A stretch of DNA of 11,830 nt. It comes from an uncultured Litorilinea sp. Lineage in GTDB: Bacteria; Chloroflexota; Anaerolineae; Caldilineales; Caldilineaceae. The DNA lies in the NCBI GenBank assembly GCA_937922105.1, contig CAKZVN010000317.1, positions 1 through 11,830 on the forward strand, read 5' to 3'. The stretch's first letter is position 1, and each line of letters begins with the position of its first letter. The notes under the pieces are model-generated. The model did no database searches. It had not been told where the DNA came from and worked only from the letters and a program-made list of their open reading frames with translations. The position numbers and the translations under genes are program-made. Shown in pieces: positions 8,025-11,830 of this stretch.

Positions 8025-8143
8025 GACAACGGGTTCGCTTCTTAAGAGGGCGTGCACGTATGCACCGGATTCTTGGGTGGCAGAGCCGTAGGTGGTTGAT
8101 CCCTCCTTGCGGCGGTCGGGTCTGAAGGGATTCTAAGACAGCA
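8025..8143. other. Divergent intergenic region between the deaminase and metallopeptidase genes
   Basis: This 119-bp region is the longest non-coding gap in the window and must carry control sequences for at least the minus-strand pair and the plus-strand run. No convincing sigma-70 promoter could be assigned. It contains a short inverted repeat (8052-8065) and, on the minus strand, AAGGAGG (8102-8108) not followed by a start codon. A loosely spaced AAGGGA (8125-8130) lies 13 bases before ATG 8144. Confidence 0.5.
8052..8065. repeat. Short inverted repeat GTGCA-n4-TGCAC
   Basis: Perfect 5-bp arms flank a 4-bp centre, upstream of the deaminase start in a divergent control region. It could be an operator half-site pair, but arms this short occur by chance in GC-rich DNA. 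If the GTG at 8057 were the real deaminase start, the repeat would overlap it. Confidence 0.25.
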
Positions 8144-9538
8144 ATGGAGATCGAGCAAACAACTCGGCGGTCTGCTTCAACGACACTCCCCGCGCTTGGC
8201 GGGATTTTCAGGCGCGCGGCATGGCGCTTACCCCATGTGCGGGTTCATCTCGGCTTTGCAGTCTTTCGCACCGTGTTTCTGGCGGCTGCGTTGCTGCTTT
8301 ATGCGTCTAGTGCGGTCCCGGCAGCCGAGGCGCGCCGGCAGTCTTTTGCCGTGGCGGTTGCAGGCTGGAGTTTTGATCTGATCACATATGAAGTGTCGGC
8401 GCTGAGCGCGAAAGTGACGGCTGCGCTAGGACAACCGGCACGCAATGTCACCGACGCAGAGGGCACTGAGCTGGTGCGCGCTTATCTGGCGCGCGCATGG
8501 CGCATTGGCGCACTAGAGCGGGAATTGGAGTGGCGCGCCGGTCACGCTGAGCCGTACATCCCCCCGCGACCGCTGCCGGGTGAACCGCGTACCATCGCCG
8601 AACTGGAGACCCACGAAATCGAGGGGCAATTGGTGGTCTTGCGCAGGCAGCAAGACTTAGTACGCCCTGCCGTGGAGCAGGTGATTGAACGGCAGGTGAG
8701 CGCGGCGTTGTTGCAAGCCGGCTTCGGGTTTGCGGGCCGCATTTGGCCGCCTGTACAGTTCACCTTTACCGAGCCGCCCAAGAATCTGGTGGTCAGCGCG
8801 CGCGACCGGATTGCCACAATCTACAGCCGCATGTTGGTCACAGGCCTCTCCCTGGAGGAGATCGAACAGGCCGAGCGCGCCATCAGCGCGCAACACAATG
8901 CTGTCGCCTATATCACTAATGTCGGTGGGCTGGGCGCCTATCCGGCGATGGTGATTGACCGGGCCGGTCTGCGCTGGGTGCTCAGCACCGTGGTCCATGA
9001 GTGGGTCCACAACTACTTGAGCTTCTTCCCGCTGGGCTTCAACTACTTTGTCAGCCCGGAGACCAGGGCGCTCAACGAAACCGTGGCGGATATTGTGGGC
9101 AACGAGATCGGCGACTTGATTTATACACAGGTATATGGCGGAGAAATCCCGCAACCCGTCCCGCGCGATGAGAGTGCCCAAGAAGCGGACGACGAGGAAG
9201 TCTTTGATTTCCGTCGCGAGATGCGCGCAACACGGCTGGAGGTGGATCGCCTGTTGGAACTGGGCGAAGTCGAGGCTGCGGAGGCTTATATGGAAGCGCG
9301 ACGGCAGGAATTCATCGCCAACGGCTACAACCTGCGCGTGCTCAACCAGGCCTACTTTGCGTTTCACGGCAGCTACGGTACCAGCCCTGCCAGCTCCAGC
9401 CCCATCGGACCGGGAATGGAGCGACTGCGTGAACTCAGTCCGGACCTGCTTACGTTCATGCAGACGGTGCGCGGCTTCACTACGCTCGCCGACCTGGAGC
9501 AGGCGCTTGCCGCGCATGGAGAGGTCCTGGACCGGTGA
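8144..9538 (+). CDS. Exported HEXXH (gluzincin-like) metallopeptidase-type protein of unknown family
   Basis: I do not recognise a named family. The 464-residue product has a basic N-terminus of about 38 residues and a hydrophobic stretch at about 38-60 (FAVFRTVFLAAALLLYASSA). An AxA-like site (PAAEA) follows, so it is probably exported or anchored by one helix. A mostly helical region follows. The key motif is VVHEWVHNY with H285-E286-x2-H289, and 23 residues later NETVAD (E312, D316). This matches the HEXXH plus NExxxD arrangement of thermolysin-like zinc peptidases, giving H285, H289 and E312 as predicted zinc ligands and E286 as catalytic base. An acidic stretch (about 342-353) and a charged helix follow. 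The gene's stop overlaps the sfsA start by 4 bp (GTGA). Peptidase activity is inferred from the motif only. Confidence 0.8.
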   Translation: MEIEQTTRRSASTTLPALGGIFRRAAWRLPHVRVHLGFAVFRTVFLAAALLLYASSAVPAAEARRQSFAVAVAGWSFDLITYEVSALSAKVTAALGQPARNVTDAEGTELVRAYLARAWRIGALERELEWRAGHAEPYIPPRPLPGEPRTIAELETHEIEGQLVVLRRQQDLVRPAVEQVIERQVSAALLQAGFGFAGRIWPPVQFTFTEPPKNLVVSARDRIATIYSRMLVTGLSLEEIEQAERAISAQHNAVAYITNVGGLGAYPAMVIDRAGLRWVLSTVVHEWVHNYLSFFPLGFNYFVSPETRALNETVADIVGNEIGDLIYTQVYGGEIPQPVPRDESAQEADDEEVFDFRREMRATRLEVDRLLELGEVEAAEAYMEARRQEFIANGYNLRVLNQAYFAFHGSYGTSPASSSPIGPGMERLRELSPDLLTFMQTVRGFTTLADLEQALAAHGEVLDR

Positions 9539-10362
9539 CACTCCCGGACAGCACGCGCTTGCTGGTTGCGCCGGTGGCGGTCCGGCACGATTTTGCGGTC
9601 CTGCGTGCGCGCTTTGTGACGCGACCAAACCGCTTTCTAGTCCTGGCGCGCCTGGAAGCGCCGGGGCACATAGCCGACGGGGAAGTAGTGCGCGTCCACT
9701 GTCCAGACCCGGGGCGGCTGCGCGAACTGTTGATCCCGGATGCCCTGCTGTATGTCAGCGAGGCAGCCCCGCACCCAACGCGACGTACCCAATTCGACTT
9801 GCGCTTTGTCGAGCATGTGTTGCCGCCCGAAGACAATGAAGCCCCCGCCGCAATCCCACAGACGACTCTGGTCAGTTTAGACACACGATTGCCCAACCGA
9901 CTGATCGAGGCTGCTTTGCAGACCGGCGCATTGTCCCTGGGTGCAGCGCCCTATCGCTTCCGCGCCGAGGTCCCCACTCCCATTGCTGCCGGCGGGCAGG
10001 TGCGTAGCCGTTTCGATTTCGTCGTGACCTGTGCAGACGGGACAGAGTGTTGGGTCGAGGTGAAATCGGTGACGCTGGTGGAGAATGGCGTGGCGCTCTT
10101 CCCGGACGCGCCCACGGTGCGCGGCGCGCGCCATGTAGAGGAACTAGCCCATATCGTGCAGCGCGGATTGGGGCGCGGTCTGGTGATCTTTGTCATCCAA
10201 CGCACCGACGCAAGCGCAGTTGCCGCGCACCGACAGCGCGACCCACACTTTGCCGCCAGCCTAGATCGTGCCTACGCCGCCGGTGTGGAAGTTTATGGGT
10301 TGACGTGCAGCCTACAACCAGACTGGATTCGCTTGGAGCGGCAAGTCCCTGTGCAGCTTTGA
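9535..10362 (+). CDS. sfsA: SfsA, DNA-binding / nuclease-fold protein (sugar fermentation stimulation protein A)
   Basis: SfsA was first linked to maltose metabolism in E. coli; the family has an OB-like N-terminal domain and a PD-(D/E)XK nuclease-type core that binds DNA. The 275-residue product shows the family signatures in order: RFVTRPNRFLV (26-36), HCPDPGRLRELL (55-66), VSLDTRLPN (113-121), SRFDFV (158-163) and EVKSVTL (175-181). FPDAPTVRGARHVEEL follows at 189-204. The nuclease-type residues D161, E175 and K177 are all present. It is slightly longer than the usual 230-250 residues because of about 20 extra N-terminal residues. The start is GTG 9535, whose GTGA overlaps the stop of the metallopeptidase gene, suggesting translational coupling. 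The biological role of the family is still poorly defined. Confidence 0.95.
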   Translation: MTLPDSTRLLVAPVAVRHDFAVLRARFVTRPNRFLVLARLEAPGHIADGEVVRVHCPDPGRLRELLIPDALLYVSEAAPHPTRRTQFDLRFVEHVLPPEDNEAPAAIPQTTLVSLDTRLPNRLIEAALQTGALSLGAAPYRFRAEVPTPIAAGGQVRSRFDFVVTCADGTECWVEVKSVTLVENGVALFPDAPTVRGARHVEELAHIVQRGLGRGLVIFVIQRTDASAVAAHRQRDPHFAASLDRAYAAGVEVYGLTCSLQPDWIRLERQVPVQL

Positions 10363-10392
10363 GCGTGCGGAGGAGCGTTCAGTGTCTATGGA

Positions 10393-10408
10393 GCATGACC
10401 ATTCATGC
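10393..10408. repeat. Perfect small hairpin GCATGA-CCAT-TCATGC
   Basis: Six-base arms flank a 4-base loop in the 98-bp gap between sfsA and the methyltransferase gene. No U-rich tract follows, so it is not an intrinsic terminator. It could be a small operator or an mRNA structure before the methyltransferase start. The rest of the gap shows no clear promoter. Confidence 0.35.
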
Positions 10409-10450
10409 ATGCGGACAACCCCATGAGTATTTCAACAAACGGCATGACGT

Positions 10451-10454
10451 GGAG
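10451..10454 (+). promoter_or_regulatory. Ribosome binding site (GGAG) selecting ATG 10461
   Basis: GGAG is six bases before ATG 10461. Longer in-frame starts (for example ATG 10395) have no comparable site and would add residues that do not look like the methyltransferase fold. This site decides the start. Confidence 0.65.
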
Positions 10455-10460
10455 TTGCGT

Positions 10461-11156
10461 ATGCCGACGCTAATCACGGTGCTCTACGCCTGGGCTTGCA
10501 ACCGGCTCTATGCTGAACTAGCGTGGTCGTATGACTGGGTGGCTGCGCTGGTAAGCGGCGGGCGCTGGTCGCGCTGGCGACGCTTTGCCCTAGATTATTT
10601 GGCCGGTCCGGTTGTTTTGGAACTGGGCAGCGGGCCGGGACATCTGCTGATAGAGGGCGCCCAGCGCGGATGCCGCATGATCGGGCTGGACTCATCCGTG
10701 GTCATGGCGGCAATCGCGCACCGGCGCGTGGCAAAACTTAACTTGCCACCCGGTGCGTCATCCCGTCCGATTTGTCTGGTAGGCCGCGGCGAGGCAATTC
10801 CGCTGCCGAGCGCGGCGGTGGATCAGGTGGTGGCGACTTTCCCCGCCCCATACATTCTTGCGCCGGAGACGCTGGCGGAGTGTCGCCGCGTCTTGCGCCC
10901 CGGCGGCGCGCTGATAGTCGTTGGGTTATGGGTGGACACCACGCTCCCCTTGCTGCGCTCGCTACCGGTCTTTTATGGACCACTCTCACCGGCACTACGG
11001 ACACTCATCCAAGACCGCGCCGCCCGAGCAGGCTTTGTGGTGAGCTTTGAGGAACGTGATGACGGTCCATTTCACGTCGGTGTGATGAGCGCCCGACCTT
11101 TGCCGGCATCGGACAAAATGGTTTCGAATCCGGTTGTGACCTATGCAAATGGCTGA
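10461..11156 (+). CDS. Class I SAM-dependent methyltransferase
   Basis: This predicted cytoplasmic methyltransferase uses S-adenosylmethionine; the acceptor is unknown. From ATG 10461 it has 231 residues. Motif I is VVLELGSGPGH (51-61), with E54 and the Gly-rich loop. The acidic end of the next strand is D77 in IGLDSS. A region like motif III/IV (DQVVATFPAPYIL, 121-133) and the post-motif segment AECRRVLRPGGALIVVG (139-155) match UbiE/MenG-like type 11 methyltransferases. The C-terminal 25 residues are polar and probably a tail. The gene overlaps the next one: its last codons contain ATG 11143 and 11149 of the downstream frame. That makes these two genes likely coupled partners, although no shared pathway is evident. 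A role in quinone or lipid methylation is only a guess. Confidence 0.88.
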   Translation: MPTLITVLYAWACNRLYAELAWSYDWVAALVSGGRWSRWRRFALDYLAGPVVLELGSGPGHLLIEGAQRGCRMIGLDSSVVMAAIAHRRVAKLNLPPGASSRPICLVGRGEAIPLPSAAVDQVVATFPAPYILAPETLAECRRVLRPGGALIVVGLWVDTTLPLLRSLPVFYGPLSPALRTLIQDRAARAGFVVSFEERDDGPFHVGVMSARPLPASDKMVSNPVVTYANG

Positions 11157-11830
11157 GCACCCGGCTTTGCAGAGCCTGCGGTCTAATTTGGAACGTCAGG
11201 GAATCCGCCCGTTGCTGGCAGGCGACGGGCGCGTTGCGGAAGTAGGGAACGCGCTCTGCTTGTCGATAGGTCCACAAGACGGCAGTCGTTATAGCAACGC
11301 GCAGTTGGACGACTATCACGCTGAGAATCGCTTCCGCCATCGTCCACCCGTCACACTCCAGCTGCGGGCACGCTTCTCGGTGCCCTATTCGCTTTTTGGC
11401 GGAACAGCAGGCTTCGGCTTTTGGAACGACCCAGCCGGCATGTCGGGCCGCGTCCGGCTGGCGCCGCCACAGGCGGTCTGGTTCTTTTTGGCCTCGCCCC
11501 ACTCACGCATGCCGTTGGTGCTGGACCGCCCCGGATGGGGCTGGACGGCTGCCACGCTGGGCGTGCGTCTGCGCGACGCGCTGTGGCTCGCGCCGTTGGC
11601 GCCGGTGTTGATGCTTGCCGCTCGCTCACCCGCGCTCGCCGCGCATTTGTGGTCCTGGCTCAAGGCGCGCTTGCGGTTGTCCGGCACGCCGCTCTGCATA
11701 GACGATCTAACCGATTGGCACGATTACCGGCTGGCATGGACGGCGACCGGCGCGCACTTTTGGGTTGACGGTGCGCCGGTCGCCCATGCACCCCATGCGC
11801 CACCCGGACCGCTTGGTCTGGTGATCTGGA
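11143..11830 (+). CDS. Predicted concanavalin-A/GH16-like beta-sandwich protein, 3' end cut by window
   Basis: The frame is open from ATG 11143 (or 11149) to the right edge, giving 229 visible residues without a stop. It is not a close match to a family I can name. The middle contains LRARFSVPYSLF and GTAGFGFWND (87-96). A later strand pair reads DWHDYRLAW (about 191-199) and FWVDGAPV (about 206-213), then GPLGLVIW. The W-x-Y-x-x-x-W followed by WVDG resembles the ligand-side strands of GH16/laminarin-type jelly rolls. The order is right, but the catalytic ExDxxE motif is not visible in the part present. Residues about 147-173 (LWLAPLAPVLMLAARSPALA...) are strongly hydrophobic and look like an inserted membrane-type helix. 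No signal peptide is evident. It overlaps the methyltransferase stop by 14 (or 8) bp, consistent with translational coupling. Confidence 0.7.
   Translation, partial: MQMAEHPALQSLRSNLERQGIRPLLAGDGRVAEVGNALCLSIGPQDGSRYSNAQLDDYHAENRFRHRPPVTLQLRARFSVPYSLFGGTAGFGFWNDPAGMSGRVRLAPPQAVWFFLASPHSRMPLVLDRPGWGWTAATLGVRLRDALWLAPLAPVLMLAARSPALAAHLWSWLKARLRLSGTPLCIDDLTDWHDYRLAWTATGAHFWVDGAPVAHAPHAPPGPLGLVIW

Noticed and set aside
8130..8158. Minus-strand TTGCTC-17 bp-TAGAAT as a promoter for the deaminase gene
   Set aside because: The -10 matches 5 of 6 but the -35 only 3 of 6, and its -35 would lie inside the metallopeptidase coding region. A match of this quality is common by chance.
10047..10460. Long 5' extension of the methyltransferase frame running through sfsA
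   Set aside because: The extension is antisense-free but is simply another frame of the clearly coding sfsA; its translation is Arg/Cys-rich and has no methyltransferase character.
10405..10473. Small 22-residue ORF (MHADNPMSIS...) overlapping the methyltransferase start
   Set aside because: No well-spaced ribosome binding site, no recognisable features, and the methyltransferase start is better explained by GGAG at 10451-10454.
1..11830. CRISPR array, tRNA, rRNA, insertion sequence or toxin-antitoxin pair
   Set aside because: No direct-repeat series, cloverleaf sequence, transposase motif or paired small genes were seen on either strand.

Overview
The window is a gene-dense, GC-rich stretch of bacterial chromosome. 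Gene content and the style of the proteins (LysM plus M23 hydrolase with a Pro/Thr linker, a PyrK-like flavoprotein, a DUF58 plus transglutaminase pair, an FPQTTRT-type acyltransferase) fit Chloroflexota best. That is inference from protein character, not a database match. No rRNA, tRNA, CRISPR, insertion sequence, phage gene or integrase is visible, and no gap between genes exceeds about 120 bp.

Layout. A secreted LysM/M23 peptidoglycan hydrolase enters from the left edge, its true start lying outside the window. It converges, with 2 bp between stop codons, on a minus-strand PyrK-like flavin/2Fe-2S protein. That gene starts back to back with a plus-strand pair: a DUF58 protein and a large membrane-anchored transglutaminase (TgpA-like). 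A minus-strand pair follows: an adenosine-deaminase-family gene and, downstream of it, a PlsC-like acyltransferase. A 119-bp divergent intergenic region then leads into a plus-strand run that continues to the right edge. This run holds an exported HEXXH metallopeptidase-like protein, SfsA (overlapping it by 4 bp, GTGA), a class I SAM methyltransferase, and a gene overlapping the methyltransferase stop whose product looks like a concanavalin-A/GH16-type beta-sandwich and is cut by the window end.

Working together. The M23 enzyme, the DUF58/transglutaminase pair and the exported metallopeptidase all point to cell-envelope or extracytoplasmic protein work. The deaminase, acyltransferase, SfsA and methyltransferase are cytoplasmic or membrane housekeeping-like functions. 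I see no convincing defence, mobile or biosynthetic system. The least explained parts are the HEXXH protein translationally coupled to SfsA, the PyrK-like protein that keeps its iron-sulfur cysteines but lacks a recognisable Gly-rich nucleotide loop, and the incomplete beta-sandwich protein at the right edge.
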